A stretch of DNA of 64,000 nt from DATLMR01 sp035634255 (GTDB lineage Bacteria > Acidobacteriota > Blastocatellia > UBA7656): assembly GCA_035634255.1 (NCBI GenBank), contig DASQDI010000115.1:1-64000 (forward strand), in the 5' to 3' direction. A program made the translations under genes and the position numbers. Each line of letters opens with the position of its first letter. The stretch's first letter is position 1. The notes beneath the pieces are model-generated. The model did not search any database and was not told the DNA's origin. It saw only the letters and a list, made by a program, of their open reading frames with translations. Below are positions 25,769-33,324 of this stretch, piece after piece.

Positions 25769-27511
25769 CTAGCTAGCCGCGAGTTCCTCTTCGAGCAACT
25801 GTTTCTCGTAAAGCTCGGCGTACAACCCGCCGCGCGTTATCAATTCGTCGTGCGTGCCGCGCTCGGCTATGCGCCCGCCTTCGAGCACCACGATCAGGTC
25901 CGCGTCCTTCACGGTCGAGACGCGGTGCGACACGATGAGGCTCGTCCGCCCGCGCATGATCCGGCGCAGGTGGGTCAGTATCTTCTCCTCCGTGTAGGTG
26001 TCGACCGACGAGAGGGCGTCGTCGAGTATCAGTATCTTCGGGCGGCGGATCAAAGCCCGCGCAATCGCCGTGCGCTGCTTCTGCCCTCCCGAAAGGGTTA
26101 TGCCGCGCTCGCCGACGAGGGTGTCGTAGCCCTTCGGGAACTCCTCGATGTCGTCGGCGATCCCGGCCTCGGCCGCCGCGCGTTTTATATCTTCGGCCGA
26201 GGCCGCCTCGACCCCGAAAGCTATGTTCTGGCCCACGGTCTCACTGAACAGGAAGGTCTCCTGCGGCACGTAGCCTATAGACGAGCGCAGCACGTTCAGG
26301 GGGATTTCGCGGATGGGATGCCCGTCCACGAGCACCTGCCCGGCCTGCGCCTCAAGCAGCCGCGGCACCAGGTTCGCCAGAGTCGATTTCCCCGACCCCA
26401 CCGCGCCGACGAAAGCCACCGTCTGCCCGGCCCCTATCTGCAGGTTGATGTCTTTCAGGGCCGGCTCGGATGATCCGTTATACCGGAACGTGAGATTGCG
26501 GAACTCGATCTCGCCCGATATATCGGTCAGATCGCGGGTCTGGCCCGTATCGCTTATCGCGGGCTCGATCGACATGATCTCGGTCATCCGGCCCATCGAC
26601 GCCATGCCGCGTTGGAAGATGTTGATGACCCACCCGAGCGCGATCATCGGCCACACGAGGAAGCCGAGGTAAAGGTTGAACTCGACGAACTGGCCGACGG
26701 AGATGTCTCCCCTTATCGTGATCCGCCCGCCGTACCAGAGCACGGCGATGAAGCCGAGTCCGATGAAGAGCTGAAGTATCGGGTGGAATATGCCCGAGAT
26801 CCGGATCAAACGCTTGTTGCGCCTGAGCGATTCCAGGTTCACCTTGCGGAAGCTCTCCACCTCCGCGCGCTCCTGGGTGTAGGCGCGGATGACGCGCACG
26901 CCCGCGAGCGACTCCTGGGCCCGGTTCGAGACCTCTCCGAAATATTCCTGCACCTCCTGGAACCTGTCGTGGATTTTCTTCGAGAAGTAATTCGTGGCCA
27001 CGACGACCAGAGGCATGGGCAGGAAGGCCATGAGCGTGAGCCGCCAGCTCGTCGAAGCCATCCTCGGCACGATCAGGGCCATCGAGAAGACGGTGTTCAT
27101 CGAGTACATCAGGGCGGGGCCGACGATCATGCGCACGGCCGAAAGGTCGTTGGTCGCGCGCGCCATCAGGTCGCCCGTCCTGTGCGTTTGATAGAACTCG
27201 TACGGGAGCCTCTGAAGGTGGCGGTAGAAATCGTTGCGCAGGTCGTACTCGATGTCGCGCGACATGTTGATGAGGGTCCGCCTCTGGAGGAAGAGGAAGA
27301 CACCCTGCCCGAGCGCGATCAGTATGATCAGCCCCCCGTAGGTGGTCAGGTTCGAGTAAGCCTCCCCCGCGCTCAGCCTGTCGATGGCCTGCCGCAGCAC
27401 GTAAGGCGAGGTCAGCCTTACCAGGTTGGTCAGGAAGATGCACGAGATGCCGAATACCAGCAGGCGCTTGTACGGGACGAAGTAGCTCAGAAGTTTACGC
27501 AGAGGGCTCAT
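25769..27511 (-). CDS. ABC exporter half-transporter, degenerate-site subunit
   Basis: The 580-residue protein has a membrane domain (about 15-310) and an ATPase domain (about 340-575). Walker A is GAVGSGKST and the signature LSGGQ (473-477) is canonical. The Walker B end is LILDDALSS, with Asp498 in place of the catalytic Glu. In heterodimeric exporters this Asp pairs with the partner's altered signature (LSVGQ) to make one inactive ATP site. It is the first gene of the pair. Inner-membrane location is predicted. Confidence 0.92.
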   Translation of the reverse strand: MSPLRKLLSYFVPYKRLLVFGISCIFLTNLVRLTSPYVLRQAIDRLSAGEAYSNLTTYGGLIILIALGQGVFLFLQRRTLINMSRDIEYDLRNDFYRHLQRLPYEFYQTHRTGDLMARATNDLSAVRMIVGPALMYSMNTVFSMALIVPRMASTSWRLTLMAFLPMPLVVVATNYFSKKIHDRFQEVQEYFGEVSNRAQESLAGVRVIRAYTQERAEVESFRKVNLESLRRNKRLIRISGIFHPILQLFIGLGFIAVLWYGGRITIRGDISVGQFVEFNLYLGFLVWPMIALGWVINIFQRGMASMGRMTEIMSIEPAISDTGQTRDLTDISGEIEFRNLTFRYNGSSEPALKDINLQIGAGQTVAFVGAVGSGKSTLANLVPRLLEAQAGQVLVDGHPIREIPLNVLRSSIGYVPQETFLFSETVGQNIAFGVEAASAEDIKRAAAEAGIADDIEEFPKGYDTLVGERGITLSGGQKQRTAIARALIRRPKILILDDALSSVDTYTEEKILTHLRRIMRGRTSLIVSHRVSTVKDADLIVVLEGGRIAERGTHDELITRGGLYAELYEKQLLEEELAAS

Positions 27512-27605
27512 AATAATCCGTCAGAGCGGCGCGGGCCGCGGCCAGATAGGTATTGTAGCCGTCGCGTTCGGGTTGGAAAAGCAGATGATCGTCCCGGCCC
27601 CCTGA

Positions 27606-28025
27606 TCATCTTTCATTCAGGCGGATGTAGGTGAGCAGCCCCTTTGCCACGAGCCGCCCGTTGGAGTCGAAGGCGTCGCAGTCGGCCACGACGATGCGGC
27701 GGCCGTCGCGGATGATCCGGGCGTCGGCCGTGACGCGGCCGTCGCGCACGGGGGCCAGGTAATTTATCTTAAGCTCGACCGTGGTGAATTTGTCTTCCGG
27801 CTCGGAGACGCTCACTATGGCCATCGCGACGGCCGTGTCGATCAGGCTGGCCATCGCCCCTCCGTGAAGGACCCCCTGCAATTGGAGCAGCTCTTTCCTC
27901 ACCTCGACCCCCAAGACCGCGCGGCCCGGCTCGATGAGATCGATCTCGAACCCGAGCAGGAGGGGGAAGTGGTTGTTCTTGAATTTCTCGCGGATAGCGC
28001 GCACGCGCTCAGATGTCATTTCCAT
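27606..28025 (-). CDS. PaaI-family hotdog thioesterase
   Basis: The 139-residue protein has the hotdog-fold thioesterase core: GVLHGGAMASLIDTAVAMA is the HGG active-site helix of the PaaI/4HBT family. These enzymes hydrolyse acyl-CoA esters, often phenylacetyl- or other aromatic-CoAs. ATG 28019 (AGGA six bases ahead) may be the true start rather than ATG 28025. The gene overlaps the preceding alkyltransferase-like gene by about 17 bp, which suggests translational coupling. The physiological substrate is not clear. Confidence 0.9.
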   Translation of the reverse strand: MEMTSERVRAIREKFKNNHFPLLLGFEIDLIEPGRAVLGVEVRKELLQLQGVLHGGAMASLIDTAVAMAIVSVSEPEDKFTTVELKINYLAPVRDGRVTADARIIRDGRRIVVADCDAFDSNGRLVAKGLLTYIRLNER

Positions 28026-28479
28026 TCCTGCGCCTTTTCACCTCTTTTTTAGAGTCCTTCCCGCCCTTCTTTTTCGACGCCGGCCCGGACCACTGGTACA
28101 CGGACAGGTCGCAGCGCCCGCGCTCATCGAAGACCACGCCCTCCTCTTCCAGCAGCCAGCGCTGAAGGTTCGGCTCGTGCGTGATGACGCGCCCCGTAGA
28201 GATTCCGCCCTGCGAGTTGATAACCCTGTGCCAGGGGATGTTGCGCTTGTCCCTGGGCGTCACGTGCATGGCCCAGCCGACCAGCCGCGGGCTGTATCGA
28301 TCATCGAGCAGGCGCGCGATCTGCCCGTAGGTCATCACCCGCCCGCGCGGAATCCTGAGCACCAGCCCATAAATTGTTTCGAAGACACGCTCGTAGCCTT
28401 CGGGGACCGGCCTGGGGCTTCCGGCCCGGCTCTCGCCCGACGACTTTTCTGCGCTCGACTCTTTCTTCGCCCTCGCCAT
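28009..28479 (-). CDS. alkyltransferase-like protein (ATL) of the MGMT family
   Basis: The 156-residue protein has the C-terminal DNA-binding domain of O6-alkylguanine-DNA alkyltransferases (GRVMTYGQIARLL, SPRLVGWAMH). The active-site PCHR motif is instead PWHRV (Trp83), the hallmark of ATL proteins. ATLs cannot remove the alkyl group; they bind O6-alkylguanine and hand it to nucleotide-excision repair. The N-terminal 30 residues are charged and variable. It overlaps the thioesterase gene downstream. Confidence 0.9.
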   Translation of the reverse strand: MARAKKESSAEKSSGESRAGSPRPVPEGYERVFETIYGLVLRIPRGRVMTYGQIARLLDDRYSPRLVGWAMHVTPRDKRNIPWHRVINSQGGISTGRVITHEPNLQRWLLEEEGVVFDERGRCDLSVYQWSGPASKKKGGKDSKKEVKRRRNGNDI

Positions 28480-28497
28480 GAAGTTTAAACCGGATCA

Positions 28498-28950
28498 TCA
28501 GAACAGGGGCGGGGGCTCCACGTCCACGAGGCGGAGGAAGGCATAAAGCTGGCCGCGATGATGTATCTCGTGCTCCACCATCCCATGCAGCAGGACGATG
28601 CGCGGTAAGCTCTTGCCGAAAATCTCGACTTTATCCCTGATCTGCTCCGAGCCGAGCTTCGACACCTCTTCGGCCAGTTCCGCGTGCTGGCGGTCGAAGA
28701 TGTCGGCTATCTCTTCGGGGGGGAGGTTCGACAGGTCGAGCTCGACCTTCTGTTTCGACCCGGCTATGGCCGAGCGCGTGATCATGAGCTCGGCCTGAGG
28801 GATGTGCGTGACCAGCTCGCGCAGGCTGAACATGCCCTCCTTGGGCCTCCATTCCATCCTGTCCGCGGGCGCGGCGCGCAGGGCGAGGGAAGTCTGCTTA
28901 TGAATGCGGTTCCAGTTTTTGACGAAGCTTTCTATCTCGGGACAGCTCAT
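28498..28950 (-). CDS. DinB/YfiT-family metal-dependent protein
   Basis: The 150-residue protein is a four-helix DinB-type bundle. The metal-binding His triad is visible: His49 in LVTHIPQAE, and His127 and His131 in MVEHEIHHRGQ. Relatives include bacillithiol- and mycothiol-dependent transferases and damage-inducible proteins. AAAGGAT precedes ATG 28950. It is 18 bp upstream of the alkyltransferase-like gene, so the three minus-strand genes may be one stress operon. The thiol partner and substrate are unknown. Confidence 0.88.
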   Translation of the reverse strand: MSCPEIESFVKNWNRIHKQTSLALRAAPADRMEWRPKEGMFSLRELVTHIPQAELMITRSAIAGSKQKVELDLSNLPPEEIADIFDRQHAELAEEVSKLGSEQIRDKVEIFGKSLPRIVLLHGMVEHEIHHRGQLYAFLRLVDVEPPPLF

Positions 28951-29378
28951 CGTTCGATCCTTTCTACTGATATATCGGAGGAGTCATGAAATACGAAAGG
29001 GCTCCTGGCAAGAGGGATATTAGCAGCGCGCGGGGCGTTGTGACCAGCGGCCTTCGCGTCCGGGGCGGGGCGATCTTCCACAGGCTACCCGCTCGGGGTA
29101 GAGCCGTTTTTGTCACCCGCTTCATCGCAAATTGCGTCGAGGCGGAACCGCGAGGGCGGCTTCCGAGGGGAAATTCCCGCGCGCCTCAACGCCGTATCCC
29201 TGTTTCAGGGTATCTCGAAAATGGCAGGCTAACGCGAATTGTCAGAGGCGGTTAACAGATTTTGTCAACGTTTATGCCTCCGGGAACCTTCAATATTGAA
29301 AGTGATTCTTTAAGCCGTTGAACGTAAGCTGGACCATGAAAGCCGATTCAGGTTTGGGCGAGAAATCGCTTTAGCTAC
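28951..29378. other. gene-poor intergenic region upstream of the ncRNA
   Basis: This region separates the divergent DinB gene from the predicted sigma-54 RNA. GC content is lower than nearby, and near-palindromes occur (for example TTCAATATTGAA at about 29290). An 89-codon open frame here has no known similarity that I recognise and an implausible composition. No gene is called. Confidence 0.5.
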
Positions 29379-29393
29379 TGGCACGAACATTGC
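29379..29393 (+). promoter_or_regulatory. sigma-54 promoter of a structured RNA
   Basis: TGGCAC-GAACA-TTGC is a full match to the sigma-54 -24/-12 consensus. The predicted start is near 29404. No open reading frame with coding character follows. Instead there are stable hairpins and an intrinsic terminator 290 bp downstream. Confidence 0.8.
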
Positions 29394-29403
29394 CTAATCT
29401 ACA

Positions 29404-29690
29404 AGCGGTTCTAGCAGTTCGACAGTTTGATAAAGAAACCTCTTCTGCTCAGAGCAACTGCGGGATGCGGAACTAACAGTGGAGAATGGAAGGGAGGATG
29501 GGGGCCCTGCCTTCCATTCAACACTAGGTCGAGACTGGCGAGCAGGCCGATCTTGACCGAAGCTTAAGCAGTACTGAGAGAAGCGACAGACAGTACGACA
29601 TTCAGGGTGTAAAGGCAGACGGGGGCCTGGCTTTACATCGTGAACTACGGAGCCGCCGATGACGAAAGTTATCGGCGGCTGTTGTTTTTT
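29404..29690 (+). ncRNA. predicted sigma-54-dependent structured small RNA
   Basis: About 287 nt run from the predicted start to a terminator with TTTTTT. The 5' part can pair (29408-29411 with 29470-29473; 29414-29419 with 29456-29461). Two stem-loops follow. One is a 10-bp perfect stem (29484-29493/29510-29519). The other is 7 bp (29608-29614/29631-29637), plus one pair beyond a bulged G. Both display GGGGGCC in the loop. The 3' stem-loop is the terminator at 29651-29680. Length, promoter and structure fit a regulatory RNA. No Rfam family is assigned from reading alone. Confidence 0.65.
29651..29690 (+). terminator. intrinsic terminator of the small RNA
   Basis: A perfect 10-bp stem AGCCGCCGAT (29651-29660) with its complement (29671-29680) and a 10-nt loop is followed by GTTGTTTTTT. 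No coding gene precedes it on the plus strand, so it supports an independent non-coding transcript. Confidence 0.9.
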
Positions 29691-29924
29691 CCCTTCGCCC
29701 GCCCGTCTCACCCTCACCGAACCTGCGACTCGCCTGCAAACCCGTTGCCCTATGTTGGCCGGGAGCCTAGAATGCTTACATAGCTTGCAGCCTGACGAAT
29801 ACCGGCGAACCTGCGGCTTTTCGGTGTCGTAGAAGAGTTTGTTCTGCTGGTAATTCACGTAAGCTCAGGAAAATCGGATTAACGGGCCGGCGATTATTCG
29901 GGCCGGTCTCGGAAAAGGAAAGTT

Positions 29925-30449
29925 ATGCATTGTCCATCTTGCGGCGCTGAAGCCACGGTCGGCCTGAAGTATTGTAAGCGGTGCGGGGAGAATCTGGGCC
30001 ACTCCTTCCAAATGCCTCAATACAGGGACCAGGGCTCGGACTCCGGCGGAACGATCTGGATCGCTGTGGCGGCGTGGGCTCTGGCCCTCTCGACGGTCGC
30101 CATAACTCTCGGCGGCTTCGGCATAATCTTCACTCACGTATTCGACCTGATGCGGCCGGCCCCGCCCGGTTTTTCTTCGGCGGGCGAAGCCGACAAGATA
30201 GCGGGGTTGATGCTCGGCATCGGGTCGCTCGTCATCTTCGGCATAGTCGCGATGTTGATCCGCGTCTTTTCAAAGCTCATGGGGCTCAATTCGTCGCGGG
30301 CCGAGAAGTCGTCGCCCCCCAGGGCCATCGCGAGCGACTACCCCCATCAGCAACTCTCGCCGCCCCCCCCGTCCGTTTCGAGCGTGACCGAGCACACGAC
30401 GCGAAACTTTGACCTGCCGCAGTACAGGGAGCCTAATGCCCGCGAGTAA
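29925..30449 (+). CDS. zinc-ribbon two-helix membrane protein with SVTEHTTRNF tail (paralog 1)
   Basis: The 174-residue protein starts with a zinc ribbon (MHCPSCGAE...YCKRCGEN). Two transmembrane helices follow (about 43-70 and 92-118). A Pro/Ser-rich region then leads to the C-terminal tag SVTEHTTRNFDLPQ and REPNARE. The start has a strong GGAAAAGGAAAG leader. It is immediately followed by a paralog with the same tag (30486). The zinc ribbon and tail probably face the cytoplasm. The function is unknown, but the shared tail suggests a recognition or modification sequence. Confidence 0.8.
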   Translation: MHCPSCGAEATVGLKYCKRCGENLGHSFQMPQYRDQGSDSGGTIWIAVAAWALALSTVAITLGGFGIIFTHVFDLMRPAPPGFSSAGEADKIAGLMLGIGSLVIFGIVAMLIRVFSKLMGLNSSRAEKSSPPRAIASDYPHQQLSPPPPSVSSVTEHTTRNFDLPQYREPNARE

Positions 30450-30485
30450 TCGCGCGGGCCGTCTTTACTCGATACCGGAGGTGCT

Positions 30486-30983
30486 ATGTATTGCTCATCT
30501 TGCGGCGCTGAATCGACCAGGGGCCTGAGCCATTGCAGAGTGTGCGGGGCCAACCTGAATCCGCCGGCGGGCGCGAGGGTTCCGTCCGAGGCCCCCGGAC
30601 CCGTCAAAGTGCCCGGGGCCTTCATCTTCCTCTTTCTGGTGACGGCCCTCGTCGGCCTGCTCGGATTTTTCGGGATATTCGGCGCGGTGATAAACATTCG
30701 CTTTCTGAGCCTGCCGCCTGATGTCATCAAGAAGGTGCTCGCGCTCATACTCATATTCGGCACGTTCTCAATTGTGGGGGTGGTCGCCGTGCTCAGCCAT
30801 GTGCTCCTGCGCGTCTTCGGCTTTTCGGCTAAACCCCACGCGCCCGCTCAGGCGGTGCGGACGGCCCCCATCGAGCACCCGCCCGCGCAGATACACGCGC
30901 CGCCCATGATGCAGAGCGTGACCGAGCACACGACTCGCAATTTCGAATCGCCTCTGCGCAGGGAGCCCGGAATGCGCGAGTGA
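30486..30983 (+). CDS. zinc-ribbon two-helix membrane protein with SVTEHTTRNF tail (paralog 2)
   Basis: The 165-residue protein is a tandem duplicate of its upstream neighbour. It has the same zinc ribbon (MYCSSCGAE...HCRVCGAN) and two hydrophobic helices (about 40-68 and 82-108). The tail is nearly identical: SVTEHTTRNFESPL, then REPGMRE. The middle is Pro/Ala-rich. A GGAGG ribosome site precedes ATG 30486. The 36-bp gap suggests co-transcription. The paralogs differ most in linker and helix sequence, and the conserved ribbon and tail imply those ends carry the function. Confidence 0.8.
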   Translation: MYCSSCGAESTRGLSHCRVCGANLNPPAGARVPSEAPGPVKVPGAFIFLFLVTALVGLLGFFGIFGAVINIRFLSLPPDVIKKVLALILIFGTFSIVGVVAVLSHVLLRVFGFSAKPHAPAQAVRTAPIEHPPAQIHAPPMMQSVTEHTTRNFESPLRREPGMRE

Positions 30984-31124
30984 CGCGGCGGGCCGTTTTC
31001 AGGCAGACTCCATATTCACCCGACGGGCCCGGAGGGTTGTCACCCCCTCACCTACAGAGCGCCTTTCACGTGACGCCGGCCCATGCTTCAATAAACGACT
31101 GGCCAATAAATCGGAGGATTATTG

Positions 31125-32042
31125 ATGAATGTATTGGAAGTCCGAAACGTGACTAAGAGATTCAACGAGTTTACGGCGGTCAGGGATTTATCTTTCGAAG
31201 TGAGACAGGGGACCATCTTCGGCCTGCTCGGGCCGAACGGGGCGGGGAAGACGACCACGATCCGCATGATCGTCAACATATTCGCCCCCGACAGCGGGGA
31301 GATTCTCGTGCGGGGCAAGCACGTCACGCCCGAGCTTCAGCAGAGGATCGGGTACCTGCCCGAAGAGCGCGGCATCTACAAGAAGATGAAGGTGGGCGAG
31401 CAGCTGATCTTCTTCGCGAACCTGAAAGGGCTCGATGGCGAGGAGGCGTCGAAAAAAGTGGACGAGTGGCTGGCCAGGCTTCAGCTCTCCGACTGGAAAG
31501 AGAAGAAGGCCGAGGAGCTGTCGAAGGGCATGCAGCAGAAGGTGCAGTTCATCGCGACCGTGATGCACGAGCCGGAGCTGCTCATACTGGACGAGCCTTT
31601 CTCCGGCCTCGACCCCGTGAGCACCAACCTGCTCAAGGGCATAATTAAAGACCTGAAGGACAACGGCAAGACCATAATCTTCTCCACCCACCAGATGGAG
31701 CAGGTGGAGCAGATGTGCGACGACATCTGCCTGATCAACCGCTCGACGAAGGTGCTGGGCGGCAGCCTCAGGGACGTGAAGCGCAGCTTCGGCCGCAACA
31801 CGATCATCCTCGACTACGAAGGGCCGGCCTCCTTCCTCACCGAGGACCTGATCAAGAAACAGACGCGGTTCGCCAACTACGACGAGCTGTTGCTCAACGA
31901 GGACTCGGACTCGCAGGAGGTGCTCAGGCGCGCCCTCGCCGCCGGGGGCCGCGTCAACCGCTTCGAGCTCGTCGAGCCGTCCCTGAACGAAATCTTCATT
32001 GAGAGCGTGACCAAGAATGAAAAAGATACTCGTAATAATTAA
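31125..32042 (+). CDS. ABC transporter ATP-binding protein (NatA-like)
   Basis: From ATG 31125 (GGAGGA ahead) the 305-residue ATPase has Walker A GPNGAGKTT, the Q-loop near GYLPEERGIYKKM, signature LSKGMQQKVQ, Walker B LLILDEPFSGLDP and H-loop STHQM. A C-terminal domain of about 80 residues follows, as in NatA and other DrrA-type ATPases. It energises the permease encoded by the next gene, whose start overlaps its 3' end by 26 bp. Export of sodium or hydrophobic compounds is typical of the family, but the substrate is unknown. Confidence 0.93.
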   Translation: MNVLEVRNVTKRFNEFTAVRDLSFEVRQGTIFGLLGPNGAGKTTTIRMIVNIFAPDSGEILVRGKHVTPELQQRIGYLPEERGIYKKMKVGEQLIFFANLKGLDGEEASKKVDEWLARLQLSDWKEKKAEELSKGMQQKVQFIATVMHEPELLILDEPFSGLDPVSTNLLKGIIKDLKDNGKTIIFSTHQMEQVEQMCDDICLINRSTKVLGGSLRDVKRSFGRNTIILDYEGPASFLTEDLIKKQTRFANYDELLLNEDSDSQEVLRRALAAGGRVNRFELVEPSLNEIFIESVTKNEKDTRNN

Positions 32043-33324
32043 GCGTGAGTACCTGACGCGCGTGCGCACGCGCGCTTTTCTGATCGGCACGATTATAACT
32101 CCCCTGTTGATGTTGGCCCTCACGCTCCTGCCCAGCTTCTTCGCCGCGCGCGGCGGCGGAGAGACTCAAGTGGTCGTGCTGGACCAAAGCGGCGACCCCG
32201 GGCTGTTCGAGGCCTTGAACAGGAAGCTCCGCGGGAACGCCCAGCCGGAGGGCGGGAACTCGGAGACGCCCCCGGCCGCGCGGCAGGGGCGGGATTCGAG
32301 GTACTCTCTCTCTCACGTCGCCGTGCCTCCGGGTCAGGACATCGACGAGGTGACGCGGAAGTACGACGAGGAGATCATAGCCGGGTCGGACAAGGCGTAC
32401 CTCGTGCTGCCGCCCGATATTTTGAGCGGCGGCGAGCCCGAGTACAACGCGAAGAACATCGACATCACGACGATGGCGCTAGCGCGCCCGATAAGCGCCG
32501 CCGTGACCGAGCGCCGGTTGATCAAAGAGGGCTTCCCGCCCGACAAGATACTGAGCTCGATGAAGGCCGTGGACCTGAAGACCAACCGCGTCACGCCCGA
32601 AGGGAAGTCGGAAGAGTCGGGCGCGGCGCTCTTCTTCGTCGGCATCGCCATGCTCATCTTCATCTACACGACGATCCTGATCTACGGGCTTTCGGTCATG
32701 CGCGGGGTGATCGAGGAGAAGCAGTCGCGCATCGTCGAGGTGGTGATCTCTTCAGTCAGGCCGACGCAGATGATGCTCGGAAAGCTGATAGGGATAGGGC
32801 TCGTGGGACTGACCCAATACCTGATCTGGGTCTTCGCGGCGGGCGTGCTCTTCGCCTTCGGAGCCTCGATAGTCGCTTCGAGCGGCTTCGCTCTGCCGCG
32901 CCTGCCGGTCAGCCTGCTGGCCTATTTCGTGATCTACTTCGTGCTCGGGTATTTCCTCTTCGCCACGCTTTATGTGATCGTCGGCGCCATGGTCTCCAGC
33001 GAAGAGGAGGCGCAGCAGGCGCAGTTCCCCGTGACGATGCTGATCATCATGCCGATGATGCTGTTCACTCTGGTCATGAGCAACCCCAACAGCACGGCGT
33101 CGGTTGTCCTCTCGATGGTGCCGTTCTTCGCCCCGACTTTGATGATGATGCGGATAACGATTGCGAACCCCCCGATGTGGCAACTGCTCGGGTCGATGGC
33201 CCTGATGCTGCTGGCCATAGCGGGGGCCATCTGGCTCGCTGCGAAGATATACCGGGTCGGAATCCTTATGTATGGCAAGCGCCCGAGCCTCGCGGAGCTC
33301 GGGCGCTGGCTGCGGTACAGCTAA
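32017..33324 (+). CDS. ABC-2 type permease (NatB-like)
   Basis: The 435-residue protein begins with a transmembrane helix after MKKILVIIKREYLTRVRTRAF. A large external domain follows (about 45-205). A cluster of about five C-terminal helices (about 210-420) includes LIFIYTTILIYGLSVMRGVIEEKQSRIVEVV, cut here as LIFIYTTILIYG, and the family motif EEKQSRIVEVVISS. It pairs with the overlapping ATPase gene. The layout matches NatB/ABC-2 permeases such as YhaP. Inner-membrane location is predicted. Confidence 0.9.
   Translation: MKKILVIIKREYLTRVRTRAFLIGTIITPLLMLALTLLPSFFAARGGGETQVVVLDQSGDPGLFEALNRKLRGNAQPEGGNSETPPAARQGRDSRYSLSHVAVPPGQDIDEVTRKYDEEIIAGSDKAYLVLPPDILSGGEPEYNAKNIDITTMALARPISAAVTERRLIKEGFPPDKILSSMKAVDLKTNRVTPEGKSEESGAALFFVGIAMLIFIYTTILIYGLSVMRGVIEEKQSRIVEVVISSVRPTQMMLGKLIGIGLVGLTQYLIWVFAAGVLFAFGASIVASSGFALPRLPVSLLAYFVIYFVLGYFLFATLYVIVGAMVSSEEEAQQAQFPVTMLIIMPMMLFTLVMSNPNSTASVVLSMVPFFAPTLMMMRITIANPPMWQLLGSMALMLLAIAGAIWLAAKIYRVGILMYGKRPSLAELGRWLRYS

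Noticed and set aside
24788..26473. 561-codon plus-strand open frame opposite the ABC exporter pair
   Set aside because: Its composition (Arg, His, Gln, Asp-rich) is that of an antisense shadow, and both exporter subunits are complete.
28247..28261. Active O6-methylguanine methyltransferase
   Set aside because: The active-site Cys is replaced by Trp (PWHR), so it cannot accept the alkyl group; it is called ATL instead.
28986..29255. 89-codon open frame in the gap before the small RNA
   Set aside because: No ribosome site of note, no motif, and Arg-rich noise.
29484..29637. CsrA/RsmA-sponge RNA interpretation of the hairpins
   Set aside because: The second loop shows GGGGG but no GGA, so CsrA binding is not supported.
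29394..29858. 154-codon minus-strand open frame across the predicted RNA
   Set aside because: It runs against the sigma-54 promoter and terminator and through their stems; composition is not protein-like.
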